Position numbers and translations under genes: made by a program
Shown here: in pieces, positions 54,543 to 64,000 of the stretch
How the letters are laid out: each line of letters begins with the position of its first letter
Position numbering within the stretch: position 1 is the stretch's first letter
Notes under the pieces: generated by a model
Databases searched by the model: none
Told to the model about the DNA's origin: nothing
What the model saw: only the letters and a program-made list of their open reading frames with translations
Assembly: GCA_030706635.1 (NCBI GenBank)
Contig: JAUZOD010000004.1
Span: forward strand, 62,001 to 126,000
Reading direction: 5' to 3'
Source of the DNA: Bacteroidota bacterium
GTDB lineage: Bacteria > Bacteroidota > Bacteroidia > Chitinophagales > Chitinophagaceae
DNA length: 64,000 nt

Positions 54543-54875
54543 TTATTTTTTTTCCGCGGAAGATGCCCTTTCTTTTTTCGCCAGCAGCTCAATATAGCGC
54601 TGCTCGTTCTGATCCCAGCGGAACCTGCGGGAAAAAATGGCAATAAATACGGTAATCAGCAAAAGGGCCAGGAGCAGGACGCCGGGATTGAAATTGCTGG
54701 TGTTCACCATCATTGCCGCCCGTTTATACCATCCTGAAAAAAAATTAACGGCGATCGGGATCACAAACAGCAGGGCTACGGGAATACCGAGCAAAAACTG
54801 ACGGATGTTCTTTTTTTGCCGGTCCCGGTTTTGCTTCCAGTACTCGACAAAGGCTTCCTCTTCCTCAGTAAGCAT
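54543..54875 (-). CDS. small two-helix membrane protein
   Basis: A 110-residue protein: acidic N-terminus (MLTEEEEAFVEYWKQNRD), two membrane helices (FLLGIPVALLFVIPIAVNFF and VLLLALLLITVFIAIF), and a charged cytoplasmic tail (WDQNEQRYIELLAKKERA). No named family; it looks like a conserved Bacteroidota hypothetical. Transcribed alone and closed by the terminator at 54420. It faces divergently away from the HU-CCDC81/SPOR gene. Confidence 0.75.
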   Translation of the reverse strand: MLTEEEEAFVEYWKQNRDRQKKNIRQFLLGIPVALLFVIPIAVNFFSGWYKRAAMMVNTSNFNPGVLLLALLLITVFIAIFSRRFRWDQNEQRYIELLAKKERASSAEKK

Positions 54876-55007
54876 AACTATATAGGGTTTAAATTGAGGT
54901 TTATTCAGATATATTGCTAGTTTTCAATATTTTATTTTGATTTCTGTATAATTATTTGCGTTAATTCGCGTTCGTTTCTTTACATTTAAAACCTGAAATC
55001 CTTTGCT

Positions 55008-55925
55008 TTGAAGATACCTCTGCTTCTCGTTCAATTTTTATACAAAAACAGAAGGCTCGCCTTACCTGGGATTGGCATTTTCACGCTCGACAAGTCCGTC
55101 GTATTACCCGAAGAAAATGACCGTGACCTGCTTTCATTGCCCAACGCTGTCCAGTTTCAAAATGCGAATATAACTGTGGCGGACAAAGATCTGATTGCCT
55201 ATATTGTTGCCAATACAGGCAAAATTACACCACTTGCCACATCTGACCTCGATTCTTATCTGACCCTGGGGATGGAAATGCTCAATATCGGCAAACCATT
55301 TTACCTGGAAGGAATCGGGACCATCACCAGAAGCAAGACGGGAAAGTTCGATTTTTCTCCGGGGGAATATACCGTGATTAAAGAAAATCAGGCTGCAGGC
55401 GCGCCGGATCATGGTAAAAAGAGGACGCCGGAATCTGTTCAGCCTGTTTCAGCTCTCCAATCCCCGCAAAACCAGAACCTGTTGAAATTCGTGGCGGTTG
55501 TCGCGGCGCTGATCATTGTGGGCTGGGGCGGATATCTGATGTACAAAAAAATGACACCTCCCGTAACTGAAAATAAGATAACTCCGGTTGACAGCCCCTC
55601 AACGGCATCGGCCGAAACCGATTCATCCGTCGCGCCGAAACAACACGACACGGGAAAAATAACGGTTCCACCCGAAATACATCAGGCAACCGGTAACAAA
55701 GATTCAACAACCTATAAATTTGTTATTCTGGCCACCGATAACAAGACATACGCATTAAAAAGATACCGGCAGCTGATCTCCTTTGATCTCAATGCCCACT
55801 TCTTTGAAAAAGATTCCAGTTTCTTTAAGGTCTATTTTCAATTTCCTGCGCTGGTAAAAGACACCGTCCGCATCAAAGACTCTCTCCGGCGACAATACGC
55901 GCACAGCGTGCAGATTGAAGAATAA
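55008..55925 (+). CDS. HU-CCDC81 / SPOR domain membrane protein
   Basis: A 305-residue protein beginning at TTG 55008. The N-terminal half has two HU-like CCDC81 domains (LYKNRRLALPGIGIFTLDK, then IGKPFYLEGIGTITRSKTGK), histone-like folds. A membrane helix follows (LKFVAVVAALIIVGWGGYLM, ~165-184), then a Thr/Pro-rich linker and a C-terminal SPOR domain (TYKFVILATDNKTYALKRY). SPOR domains bind denuded septal peptidoglycan; the HU-like part faces the cytoplasm. This suggests a protein at the division site whose cytoplasmic partner is unknown. Confidence 0.88.
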   Translation: MKIPLLLVQFLYKNRRLALPGIGIFTLDKSVVLPEENDRDLLSLPNAVQFQNANITVADKDLIAYIVANTGKITPLATSDLDSYLTLGMEMLNIGKPFYLEGIGTITRSKTGKFDFSPGEYTVIKENQAAGAPDHGKKRTPESVQPVSALQSPQNQNLLKFVAVVAALIIVGWGGYLMYKKMTPPVTENKITPVDSPSTASAETDSSVAPKQHDTGKITVPPEIHQATGNKDSTTYKFVILATDNKTYALKRYRQLISFDLNAHFFEKDSSFFKVYFQFPALVKDTVRIKDSLRRQYAHSVQIEE

Positions 55926-56057
55926 AACGGTTCCGTTTCATATCCCGATTCTTCGGTTATTCTATCCTGGGCTACAGGCAAAATGAGTTGATTTATGAAA
56001 ATATCAGGTTTTTTTTCCTGGATTATCCTAACTTGAATTTAATTTAAAAGATTGAAC

Positions 56058-56861
56058 ATGTATACTATCGCCCCGCCATCTTCTAAAAAAATTTTTACTT
56101 TAGCTTTGTTTCTTTTATCCATGAATATTCTGCTGAATGCACAAAATGAAAAGGCAAAACCGGAAGACACAGAATTTTACACACCGGTTCCCAAAATTGT
56201 AACGCCGGGTAAAACGGATGCTGAAGCGCCTTCGGATGCCCTGGTTTTATTTGACGGAAAGAACCTGGATCAATGGCATGCTGAGGGTGACAGCACCAGG
56301 GCGGCAGGATGGAAAGTGCAGAATGGAATCGTTACCGTGGATAAGAAATCCGGTGGCATCATAACCCGCCAAACCTTCTCCGATTATCAGCTACACATAG
56401 AATACCGGATTCCAAAAAACATCACCGGTTCCGGTCAGGCCCGCGGAAATAGCGGAATATACCTGGCTGCTATTGATAATGACGGAGGGGATGTGGGTTA
56501 TGAGTTGCAGGTGCTGGATAATTACAACAATACCACCTATGTAAACGGTCAGGCCGGTAGTATTTACAAGCAAAGCGTCCCTCTCGCCAATCCATGCCGT
56601 AAACCCGGCGAATGGCAGGCTTATGAAGTGGTCTGGACCGCTCCCCGTTTTAAAGATGACGGCACGCTGGATTCTCCGGCAAGGGTAACGGTATTCCTCA
56701 ATGGTGTATTGGTACAGAATAATTTTGCACTGAAAGGGGTAACGCAGTACATCGGTCAACCTTATTATAAAATGCATGGGCCTGCCCCCATAAAACTGCA
56801 GGCACACGGTGATAAGAGCGAACCCATCAGCTACAGGAATATCTGGATACGCCGTTTATAA
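56058..56861 (+). CDS. DUF1080 (3-keto-disaccharide hydrolase) exported protein
   Basis: A 267-residue exported protein starting at ATG 56058 (TTG 56052 adds two residues). After a signal peptide (KIFTLALFLLSMNILLNA), the lectin-like DUF1080 sandwich starts with LVLFDGKNLDQWHAEGD and continues with GWKVQNGIVTVDKKSGGI, QARGNSGIYLA and YELQVLDNYNN. The Glu in YELQVLD is a conserved family residue. Members hydrolyse 3-keto-glycosides. The 3' end overlaps the convergent membrane protein by 6 bp. Confidence 0.92.
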   Translation: MYTIAPPSSKKIFTLALFLLSMNILLNAQNEKAKPEDTEFYTPVPKIVTPGKTDAEAPSDALVLFDGKNLDQWHAEGDSTRAAGWKVQNGIVTVDKKSGGIITRQTFSDYQLHIEYRIPKNITGSGQARGNSGIYLAAIDNDGGDVGYELQVLDNYNNTTYVNGQAGSIYKQSVPLANPCRKPGEWQAYEVVWTAPRFKDDGTLDSPARVTVFLNGVLVQNNFALKGVTQYIGQPYYKMHGPAPIKLQAHGDKSEPISYRNIWIRRL

Positions 56862-58400
56862 ACCCGGCCTTTTATTTGAAGAGAAAACGGAATCCGGAGT
56901 AACAAAAACTGCTCCGTCCTGAAGTTTTTTTATAAGGATCATGCCTTTGTTGCGTATCACCGTTTGCTCATTCAGCATATCCGGATTGTCCACATCATTA
57001 AACCATACGAGATAATTATTTTTTTCCTGGTAGTATTTCCGGATTTCATCCGGGAATACCCATTGCGGAAGCAGTCTTGCCGGTAGCCCGGTGAACAGAT
57101 AAACTGCGTCTCCGGCATTCGAATATATCCGGTAGCCGGGTTTGAATTCCGGTTTATATTGCTCCAGAAACTGGACAATCTCTGATTGCGGAAAGGGATC
57201 TTCAAAATATCCGGGAATGCCGGCGTCCTTCACTCCATCATAGGTTTCATAGGCTTCCGATAACTCAATGTTCAGAAAAAAAGCGGCAACCGTCAATGCG
57301 AGGCCTGTATAAAGGAGTTTGACCGGTTTCACTTTTCCACTGACAAAGGAGGGAATCCAGAAACTCGTACTCCAGAGCAACGGGATATACATGGGTGAAA
57401 GCAGCCGGCTCGTGAATTGTTCATAACGGGAAAGACTGGCCGAAATAAGCATAAAAAGACAATAAAAAAGACCCGTTGCCGCAAGGATGTATTCATACCG
57501 GCGTTCCGTTTTCCGGCGGAAATAACACCATAACATAGCCAGTATAAAAATAGCCAGCGCAATTCCGGTTATGAATATGGAAACACCCGGTTTTCTGTCT
57601 ATCAGCAGCCAATCACTCAGTACGTCACCAAAGTATTGGATATTCGGCATCAGGGAGTGATTACTTTTCTGACGGGCCCCGGTGGCCAGATGAGTGAAGG
57701 TTTCGTTCCGGATCAGATTAACCAGCAGCAACAGCACGGAAACCATTCCAAAATACAGGCAGTGCCTGATCCGCCTGCCAAAGGATGGTCTTCCCTCAAA
57801 AAAAATAAGAAAAAGACCTATGCCCACCAATACAATGGCAGCATAACGTGTCACACAGGCGAGGGATACCAGCGCTGCACTAATGAGCAGCCATTTCGTT
57901 CCGGGCTTTTCCAGATATTTTTTAATGGCAATCGTGAACAACATCATCAGCAGCAGGAAAAGGGTTTCGGACCATAACATGGAATAAACCTCCAGCAGGG
58001 CCGGACTCAATATCAAACAACACAACATCACCCGTTTATACCACTTTGAAGTATGGTAAAAGCCATTCATAACGGTTCCGCACAAATAAATAAGTGTCCC
58101 AAAAAGAAACCCATTGAGCAGGGCTCCGTATTGTAGTGGATCAAGCCTGGTAAAAAAAGAAACGCCAGCGAGGAAAAAAGGATAACCGGCCGGGAAGTCC
58201 ACGACAGGAAAATCGTCAAAGGCCCTGAATCCGTGTCCTTCCAGCAGATGTCTGGCAGCGCTGATGTAAGTAACCGAATCCGGAGAAACACCAATTCCGC
58301 TGTGCCTGGAAAAAGTCTGGATGATGAGAAACCCGATGACCGCAGCGATCAGCGAATCCAGGTTGGTGGAAAGAGAAAACAATCGCGAATTTACTTTCAT
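56856..58400 (-). CDS. polytopic membrane protein, GT-C glycosyltransferase-like
   Basis: A 514-residue protein; ATG 58400 is preferred over the longer frame at 58466, which would overlap the neighbour's leader. It has about 10-12 helices. Loop 1 carries GIGVSPDSVTYISAARHLLE, with an Asp at the position of the catalytic acidic residue of GT-C mannosyltransferase-like proteins (usually D/E-D/E after helix 1), and FPAGYPFFLAGVSF. It may transfer a lipid-linked sugar to surface proteins or glycans. Divergent from the HExxH protein. Confidence 0.7.
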   Translation of the reverse strand: MKVNSRLFSLSTNLDSLIAAVIGFLIIQTFSRHSGIGVSPDSVTYISAARHLLEGHGFRAFDDFPVVDFPAGYPFFLAGVSFFTRLDPLQYGALLNGFLFGTLIYLCGTVMNGFYHTSKWYKRVMLCCLILSPALLEVYSMLWSETLFLLLMMLFTIAIKKYLEKPGTKWLLISAALVSLACVTRYAAIVLVGIGLFLIFFEGRPSFGRRIRHCLYFGMVSVLLLLVNLIRNETFTHLATGARQKSNHSLMPNIQYFGDVLSDWLLIDRKPGVSIFITGIALAIFILAMLWCYFRRKTERRYEYILAATGLFYCLFMLISASLSRYEQFTSRLLSPMYIPLLWSTSFWIPSFVSGKVKPVKLLYTGLALTVAAFFLNIELSEAYETYDGVKDAGIPGYFEDPFPQSEIVQFLEQYKPEFKPGYRIYSNAGDAVYLFTGLPARLLPQWVFPDEIRKYYQEKNNYLVWFNDVDNPDMLNEQTVIRNKGMILIKKLQDGAVFVTPDSVFSSNKRPGL

Positions 58401-58491
58401 ACCGGTATCCCGAAGGTATAGGAATTTAACATAGTTTTTTCTGTCAATGTTATCTGGTAATTTCAATTTTCGTTCCAGAAAATCTTTCCGG

Positions 58492-61344
58492 ATGCAACGG
58501 TTTTTCTATTTTTTTTTCGTTCTCCTTCTCTCGGCTGTTGCTCATGCAGATGGCCAGATATTTGGTGGAACACCTCCATCCATTAAATGGAACCAGATCG
58601 ACTCCTTTCCTGCAAGAATCATTTTTCCAAATGGGATGGAAAAAGAGGCCGCGGAGGTGGCGTTCCTGGTTTCCTCTCTCAACGAAAGAACACGTTCAAC
58701 ATTAGGTGATCGCCAGCACCGGATAGACATTGTTTTTCATAACCTGACCACCATTTCCAATGCCTATGTTCAGCTCGCGCCGTTCCGGAGTGAGTTTCAG
58801 CTCACCCCTTCCCAGAATAGTTTTGACCTTGGCAGCCTGCCCTGGCACCAGACACTGGCCATCCATGAGTACCGCCACGTGCAGCAATACAATAATTTCC
58901 GGGTTGGGCTTTCCAAAGCATTCTATTATCTTTTTGGGGAGGAGGGTTTGGCATTGGCCAATAACCTTTCCGTACCCAATTGGTTCTGGGAGGGAGACGC
59001 TGTTTATCAGGAAACCCTCGTCAGCAAACAGGGGCGTGGTCGCCTTCCGTTATTCCTGACCGGCTATTTTTCCTTGTGGCTTTCGGGGAAAAACTATTCC
59101 TGGATGAAACTCCGCAATGGCTCTCTTCGTGATTATACACCCGATCACTATCCGCTGGGATACATGATGGTCGCATACGGAAGGGAAAAGTACGGCGCTG
59201 ATTTCTGGAGAAAGACCGCAGTGGATGCCGCTGCCTTCAAAGGATTGTTCTATCCCCTTCAATCATCCATATTTAAACATACCGGTATCAGTTTTCGCCA
59301 GTATCGCAAACAGGCTTTTGCCTATTTCCGCGACCAGTTGCCTGCAGAAGCTTATGGCGATACCAATGCGGCCTATGGCCGGCAACACCCGCATTTCGCA
59401 GCAGATGAAACGTTTCCGCAATTCATCGATTCAAATCGGGTCGTCTTTCTCAAAACCACTTACCGGCAACCTCCGCGGTTTGTGGAAACAGATCTGAACA
59501 ATCACCTGGAAAAGCGCATCAGATACCGGGCTGTTTCCTCCGATGATCAGTTTTCTTTCCGGAACGGGCAGATTGCTTATTCTGCTTACGAGCCTGACCT
59601 ACGCTGGGGCTGGCGGAATTATTCCGTAATCCGCGTGCTTGATATGAATACCGGGAAGGACAAACGGCTCACCAGCAAAACAAAATATTTTTCTCCGGAT
59701 ATTTCTCCTGACGGAAAATGGATCGCAGCCGTTGCTTACCCGGAGGCAGCTCATGCCTGTTTGGATATCCTGGAAAGCAAATCGGGAAAGATGATTCTCC
59801 GTCTCCCCAACCCGGAAAACCTGTTCTATACCTATCCAAAATTCTTCACCAGCCAACAATTGGTAACCGCCGTCCGGAATAGTCGCGGAGAGATGTGCCT
59901 GATGATGCTGGACCTTCCTGCCGGGACGCAAACGCAGCTCTCGGCCTGGTCTATGAATCCCGTTGGCTTTCTTTCGGTACAAAACGGCGATATTTATTTC
60001 ACCCAAACAGATTCCGGCCTGGATAAAGGTTTTCGCATGAAGGCCGGAGAAATATTTCCGATGCTTGACCAGCCTGTTACCGGAACCTATCAGTTCTCCG
60101 CTGGTTTTGGAAAATACGTCTGGACTTCGTTTACTGCTGTCGGTTATCACCTGAATATTGTTAAAGATTCCTCCTTATTTTCGGGAGAATCCATAAGACT
60201 GAATGAAGAAGAACCACTTCAGACACATCGTATCTTTTCCCTGGATCATCCACCATTCCGGATACCCGACACGATTCCTGCATTAAGCTATCCCGTGAAG
60301 CCCTATGTTTCCACTACGGATATTTTTCATTTTCACAGTTGGCGCCCCTATATCAATGATCCGGATTACAGGTTTTCTCTGGTCGGCGAAAATGTGCTGA
60401 ACACTTTCCAGTCTGAAGTTTACGTAGGTTATAACCGGAACGAACAGTACAAAAAACTGGGATTGGATCTGAACTACGGCGGCCTTTTTCCATATTTCAA
60501 CGCCGGTGCAGAATATCTGATCGACCGCAACGGATACCTTCGCAATGCACAAAAGATCTACTGGAATGAACTGGAAACTTATGCCGGCAGTTCTGTTCCT
60601 TTGAATTTCAGCAAAGGCAGGTGGTTGACCAACCTGGAACCGGGAGCCAGCTTCGCCTATCATCAGCAATTCTTTAAAGGAATTTATAAAGACAGTCTCG
60701 TTAACCGGGCATTCAGCAGCATAGACCCGGCGATTTCGTTTTCAAACCAGTTGCAACAGGGAAAACAGCAGATCTTTCCTTCTTTTGCACAGGTTCTTTT
60801 ATTTCAGTATGACCGTGCCGTGACCGGGCTGCAGGGCAACCAGTTCCTCGCATCGGGCAACTTTTATTTCCCCGGCCTGATCTCAACCCATAGCCTGGAG
60901 ATCCGGGCTGCGCTGCAACAGCGCGATTCTTTAAATCAGATCCGTTTCAACAACAGTTTCCCTTTTTCCCGTGGATACTCGGGAGAAAATTTCTACCGGA
61001 TGTACCGCCTGGCAATTAATTATCATTTCCCTTTGGCCTATCCTGACTGGGGTTTCGGAAATATCCTGTACTTTTTAAGAATCCGGGCCAACGTTTTTTT
61101 TGATTACACCAGGGTTCCTTCTTTTTCCAACAACAGCCCTGATGTTGAGCTACAATATCGCTCCCTGGGCATGGAACTCTATTTCGATACCAGTTGGTGG
61201 AACGAACTGCCGTTGAGCCTGGGCATCCGGTACAGTCGTTTATTAGACCGCGATTATGAAGGAAGGGGCCCGAATCAATGGGAACTGATCCTGCCACTCA
61301 ATCTGCTTGACCAGGGGTTTAGTCACCGAAATTCAAACCTGTAG
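58492..61344 (+). CDS. exported HExxH peptidase-like / beta-propeller / outer-membrane barrel protein
   Basis: A 950-residue protein; ATG 58492 starts a proper signal ([20 protein letters not shown]), so the upstream ATG 58447 is not used. Residues ~30-310 resemble a gluzincin metallopeptidase: HEYRH (125-129) matches HExxH, and E167 in [12 protein letters not shown] matches the third ligand. Residues ~320-600 are TolB-like propeller repeats ([20 protein letters not shown]). The last ~300 residues are amphipathic strands like an outer-membrane barrel. A peptidase fused to a membrane-embedded barrel is unusual. Substrate unknown. Confidence 0.65.
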   Translation: MQRFFYFFFVLLLSAVAHADGQIFGGTPPSIKWNQIDSFPARIIFPNGMEKEAAEVAFLVSSLNERTRSTLGDRQHRIDIVFHNLTTISNAYVQLAPFRSEFQLTPSQNSFDLGSLPWHQTLAIHEYRHVQQYNNFRVGLSKAFYYLFGEEGLALANNLSVPNWFWEGDAVYQETLVSKQGRGRLPLFLTGYFSLWLSGKNYSWMKLRNGSLRDYTPDHYPLGYMMVAYGREKYGADFWRKTAVDAAAFKGLFYPLQSSIFKHTGISFRQYRKQAFAYFRDQLPAEAYGDTNAAYGRQHPHFAADETFPQFIDSNRVVFLKTTYRQPPRFVETDLNNHLEKRIRYRAVSSDDQFSFRNGQIAYSAYEPDLRWGWRNYSVIRVLDMNTGKDKRLTSKTKYFSPDISPDGKWIAAVAYPEAAHACLDILESKSGKMILRLPNPENLFYTYPKFFTSQQLVTAVRNSRGEMCLMMLDLPAGTQTQLSAWSMNPVGFLSVQNGDIYFTQTDSGLDKGFRMKAGEIFPMLDQPVTGTYQFSAGFGKYVWTSFTAVGYHLNIVKDSSLFSGESIRLNEEEPLQTHRIFSLDHPPFRIPDTIPALSYPVKPYVSTTDIFHFHSWRPYINDPDYRFSLVGENVLNTFQSEVYVGYNRNEQYKKLGLDLNYGGLFPYFNAGAEYLIDRNGYLRNAQKIYWNELETYAGSSVPLNFSKGRWLTNLEPGASFAYHQQFFKGIYKDSLVNRAFSSIDPAISFSNQLQQGKQQIFPSFAQVLLFQYDRAVTGLQGNQFLASGNFYFPGLISTHSLEIRAALQQRDSLNQIRFNNSFPFSRGYSGENFYRMYRLAINYHFPLAYPDWGFGNILYFLRIRANVFFDYTRVPSFSNNSPDVELQYRSLGMELYFDTSWWNELPLSLGIRYSRLLDRDYEGRGPNQWELILPLNLLDQGFSHRNSNL

Positions 61345-61374
61345 AAAGTCATGCCCGATACCCGCAGAACTTCT

Positions 61375-61382
61375 TAATTTTG
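61375..61382 (+). promoter_or_regulatory. -7 promoter box of prfC
   Basis: TAATTTTG, a perfect match, 38 bp before the ATG at 61421. No clear -33 TTG. The gene is likely transcribed separately from the preceding one. Confidence 0.5.
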
Positions 61383-61420
61383 CCGCCCGGCAGAAAAGGT
61401 ATTCCGGCGAACCATACAGC

Positions 61421-63010
61421 ATGAAGTATAAATCAGAAATAGAGAAGAGACGGACTTTCGCCATCATATCGCATCCGGATGCGGGAAAAACCACCCTCAC
61501 GGAAAAGTTTTTGCTTTTTGGCGGCGCCATTCAAACAGCGGGGGCGGTAAAAAGCAATAAGATCCGGAAGCACGCGACGAGTGATTTCATGGAAATTGAA
61601 CGGCAAAGGGGCATTTCCGTGGCTACATCGGTGATGAGTTTCGAATACCGGAATATGCTCATCAATCTGCTGGACACTCCGGGACATAAAGATTTTGCGG
61701 AAGATACCTATCGTACGCTTACGGCGGTGGATAGTGTGATCCTGGTAATCGACAGTGTGAACGGAGTAGAGGAACAAACCCGTAAACTGACCGCGGTATG
61801 CCGTATGCGTGATACACCGGTGATCGTCTTCGTTAACAAAATGGACCGTGACGGAAAAAATCGTTTTGAGTTGTTGGAAGAAATAGAAAACGAGCTGAAC
61901 CTCAAACTGCATCCCATGACCTGGCCCATCAATAGTGGAAAAGACTTCAAGGGGGTGTACAACCTGCACGATAAAAACCTGATCCTGTTTACGGCTAATA
62001 CCCGCGCATCCGACGGGGATGTGGTGAAGATCGAGGATCTGGTCAGCCCTGTTCTGGATGAAAAACTTGGCGAAAAGGACGCTGCCCTGCTGCGGGAAGA
62101 TGTGGAATTGGTTGATGGAGTGTATGGCCCGCTCAACACCGATGAGTATCTCCTGGGCAAAATAGCCCCGGTGTTTTTCGGAAGCGCCATCAATAATTTC
62201 GGGGTCAGGGAAATGCTGGATACATTCATTCATATTGCACCCGTTCCTCAATGCCGCCCTACAACGGACGGGGAAGTTTGCCCGGGCGATGAAAAACTCA
62301 GTGGCTTTGTCTTTAAGATCCACGCCAACCTCGATCCCCGTCATCGCGATCGCATCGCATTTATCCGGGTATGCAGTGGAAAATTTGAGCGTAATAAATA
62401 TTTTCACCACGTCCGGCTGAACAAGGAAGTCCGCTTCAGTAATCCCTATACCTTTCTGGCGCGGGACAAAGACGTTATCGAAGAAGCGTATCCGGGGGAC
62501 GTGGTCGGGCTATTTGACACCGGTAACTTTAAAATAGGGGATACGCTGACGGAAGGTAAAAATTTTTATTTCACCGGAATTCCTTCTTTCTCCCCGGAAA
62601 TCTTTAAAGAAGTGGTCAACAAAGATCCGATGAAAACAAAACAGCTGGAAAAAGGATTATTGCAATTAACCGATGAAGGCGTGGCCCAGTTGTTCACGCA
62701 GTTTGGGGGAAATAAAAAAATCATCGGCTGCGTAGGTGAACTGCAGTTTGAAGTGATCCAGTACAGGCTGCTGCACGAATACTCCGCCTCGGTGCAATTC
62801 AATAACCTGCCTTTTTTTAAGGCTTGCTGGTTAACCGGCAAGGACCAGAAGAAGCTGGATGATTTTGCCCGATTCAAACAGAATAATATTGCGGAAGACA
62901 AAGACGGGGAAATGGTTTATCTGGCGCAAAGCGAATGGTTTTTGAATACCGAAATCAACAACAACCCGGATATTGATTTTCACTATACTTCAGAAATCCA
63001 TAAACGCTAA
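61421..63010 (+). CDS. prfC: peptide chain release factor 3
   Basis: A 529-residue translational GTPase that recycles RF1/RF2 from the ribosome. The frame opens at 61307, but ATG 61421 gives the family start ([20 protein letters not shown]). G1 HPDAGKTT (18-25), switch [14 protein letters not shown]3 DTPGHKDF and G4 NKMDRDG are intact. The C-terminal domains are present and length is normal. The stop overlaps the next start (TAATG), so the following GNAT gene is translationally coupled. Confidence 0.96.
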   Translation: MKYKSEIEKRRTFAIISHPDAGKTTLTEKFLLFGGAIQTAGAVKSNKIRKHATSDFMEIERQRGISVATSVMSFEYRNMLINLLDTPGHKDFAEDTYRTLTAVDSVILVIDSVNGVEEQTRKLTAVCRMRDTPVIVFVNKMDRDGKNRFELLEEIENELNLKLHPMTWPINSGKDFKGVYNLHDKNLILFTANTRASDGDVVKIEDLVSPVLDEKLGEKDAALLREDVELVDGVYGPLNTDEYLLGKIAPVFFGSAINNFGVREMLDTFIHIAPVPQCRPTTDGEVCPGDEKLSGFVFKIHANLDPRHRDRIAFIRVCSGKFERNKYFHHVRLNKEVRFSNPYTFLARDKDVIEEAYPGDVVGLFDTGNFKIGDTLTEGKNFYFTGIPSFSPEIFKEVVNKDPMKTKQLEKGLLQLTDEGVAQLFTQFGGNKKIIGCVGELQFEVIQYRLLHEYSASVQFNNLPFFKACWLTGKDQKKLDDFARFKQNNIAEDKDGEMVYLAQSEWFLNTEINNNPDIDFHYTSEIHKR

Positions 63011-63525
63011 TGGTCGAGACGGAAAGATTACACATCATCCCGCTAAAACCGGAAGAACTCGAATGCTATCTTCAGGGAAAGGGCAAATTGGAGAAACTAT
63101 TCAGGCTGAACGATAACGGCAGAATGGTTTCGCAGGATGTCAGGGATAGAGTAACCCAGGTGCTGCTGCCAAGGTTACGTAAAATGAAAGGCGCTGATTT
63201 CTTATTCCTCAGCTTTTGGATAGTCATTGAAAAATCTTCACGGTCCATTGTTGCGGAGCTGGGGTTTAAAGGAAAACCCGACAAAACGGGGTCTATTGAA
63301 ATCGGTTACGGTACTTTCCCATCCAAAAGAAAAGCCGGGTTCATGACGGAAGCTGTCGCAGGCATGATCCAATGGGCAAAGCCAAGACCCGGGATAAACT
63401 GGCTGACGGCGGAAACGGACAAGGATAACCAGGCTTCGATCCGCGTGATGGAAAAAAACAAATTTGAACCGGTCGATCTGATAGGGAACATGCAGTATTG
63501 GCGGATATCCGTTTCAGGATCTTAA
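63010..63525 (+). CDS. RimJ/RimL-type GNAT acetyltransferase
   Basis: A 171-residue N-acetyltransferase. Core motifs: ETERLHIIPLKPEELECYLQ at the start, IGYGTFPSKRKAGFMTEAVA (CoA-binding loop; the usual Q/R-x-x-G-x-G/A is modified to K-R-K-A-G-F), and ETDKDNQASIRVMEKNKFEP. Likely a ribosomal-protein or small-molecule acetyltransferase of unknown substrate. It starts at the prfC stop (TAATG) and overlaps purB convergently by 12 bp. Confidence 0.88.
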   Translation: MVETERLHIIPLKPEELECYLQGKGKLEKLFRLNDNGRMVSQDVRDRVTQVLLPRLRKMKGADFLFLSFWIVIEKSSRSIVAELGFKGKPDKTGSIEIGYGTFPSKRKAGFMTEAVAGMIQWAKPRPGINWLTAETDKDNQASIRVMEKNKFEPVDLIGNMQYWRISVSGS

Positions 63526-64000
63526 AGGCACTCCCGTATAATTATGCGGTGTTATTTTCTTTAATTCTGCTTTTACCACAGCGGCAATTTTCAGGGAATC
63601 GATGAATGCATGCATGGATTCCCGGGTAATTCCGCTTTTTCCCCGCGTTAACGCTTTCAATGCCTCATAAGGTTTGGGATATTCTTCCCTCCGCAAAATG
63701 GTTTGTACGGCTTCCGCAACAACGGCCCAGTTTTCGTCCAGGTCCTGTTTCAGTTTTTTTTCATTCAACACAAGGCGGGAAAGTCCGCGTTCAATGGATT
63801 TCAGGGCGAGTACGGTATGAGCAAACGGAACACCTATACTGCGCAAGGTAGTGGAATCGGTGAGATCCCGCTGCAAACGGGATATGGGCAGTTTGCCGGA
63901 GAGATATTCAAAAACCGCGTTGGCCAGCCCGAGATTTCCTTCTGCATTTTCAAAATCAATCGGATTTACTTTATGCGGCATGGCAGAAGAACCGACTTCT
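63514..64000 (-). CDS. purB: adenylosuccinate lyase, C-terminal part, cut by window edge
   Basis: The frame continues to the right edge, so the start lies outside; ~162 residues of a ~450-residue enzyme are visible. The signature loop GSSAMPHKVNPIDFENAEGN (catalytic Ser loop of the fumarase/aspartase superfamily), RLQRDLTDSTTLRSIGVPF and the end ITPHNYTGVP match E. coli-type PurB. It catalyses two steps of purine synthesis, including adenylosuccinate to AMP. The 3' end overlaps the GNAT gene by 12 bp. Confidence 0.95.
   Translation of the reverse strand, partial: EVGSSAMPHKVNPIDFENAEGNLGLANAVFEYLSGKLPISRLQRDLTDSTTLRSIGVPFAHTVLALKSIERGLSRLVLNEKKLKQDLDENWAVVAEAVQTILRREEYPKPYEALKALTRGKSGITRESMHAFIDSLKIAAVVKAELKKITPHNYTGVPLRS

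Noticed and set aside
61433-62410. 325-codon minus-strand frame in prfC
   Set aside because: Antisense to an intact RF3 with all G motifs; composition typical of a shadow frame.
1-64000. CRISPR array, prophage, conjugative element or toxin-antitoxin pair
   Set aside because: No regularly spaced repeats, no integrase, transposase, cas, capsid or conjugation gene, and no small pair with a toxin signature was found on either strand.

Overview
The window reads as a chromosomal segment of a Bacteroidota bacterium, most probably from the Chitinophagaceae or a close relative. The evidence is the -7 promoter box TAnnTTTG (several with TTG 18 bp upstream), frequent short leaders, and gene families typical of the phylum: a PUR-like DUF3276 protein, DUF5916, DUF6089, an HU-CCDC81/SPOR membrane protein, a TANFOR-domain surface protein, YfhO, and many Sec or lipoprotein signals on carbohydrate-related genes. 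No plasmid, phage, CRISPR or rRNA signal was seen. There is one tRNA (Ser-TGA).

Layout. 1-20 kb: the 3' part of a GH78 rhamnosidase, an AsmA-like protein, DUF5916 and DUF6089 outer-membrane proteins and a UbiD decarboxylase. Then comes a gene-poor 1 kb with two matching hairpin motifs, a GH36-like glycosidase, an ECF sigma-factor fossil, tRNA-Ser, an AT-rich six-hairpin glycosidase gene, and a three-gene operon (RraA family, enolase superfamily, ACS-type MFS transporter) that looks like sugar-acid catabolism. Two of its three products carry export signals. 20-23 kb: a LytTR response regulator followed by a TPR sensor kinase.

22.9-35.9 kb is the most unusual part: one tightly packed run of seven exported proteins (two NHL lipoproteins, a beta-barrel, an 1869-residue TANFOR protein, a small exported protein, a multi-FnIII protein and an IPT/TIG lipoprotein). 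It looks like a cell-surface apparatus of unknown function and is my best candidate for an undescribed system. 35.9-43.9 kb: a YVTN-propeller/phosphoesterase lipoprotein, a small carboxypeptidase-regulatory-like protein, DUF488, a three-domain LigD, a CheY-like receiver, a DinB protein and a dead GH2 fragment.

44-64 kb: ammonium transporter, ABC exporter, PUR-like protein, glycosyltransferase, YfhO, GNAT enzymes, L-serine dehydratase, HU-CCDC81/SPOR protein, DUF1080 protein, a polytopic membrane protein, a large HExxH/propeller/barrel protein, release factor 3 and the 3' part of purB. A dispersed repeat related to CATCCGTCAAC occurs at four intergenic places. Two of them are inverted pairs (REPIN-like), and one supplies the last codons of yfhO.

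Most family calls are from reading motifs in the translated sequence; no database search was run.
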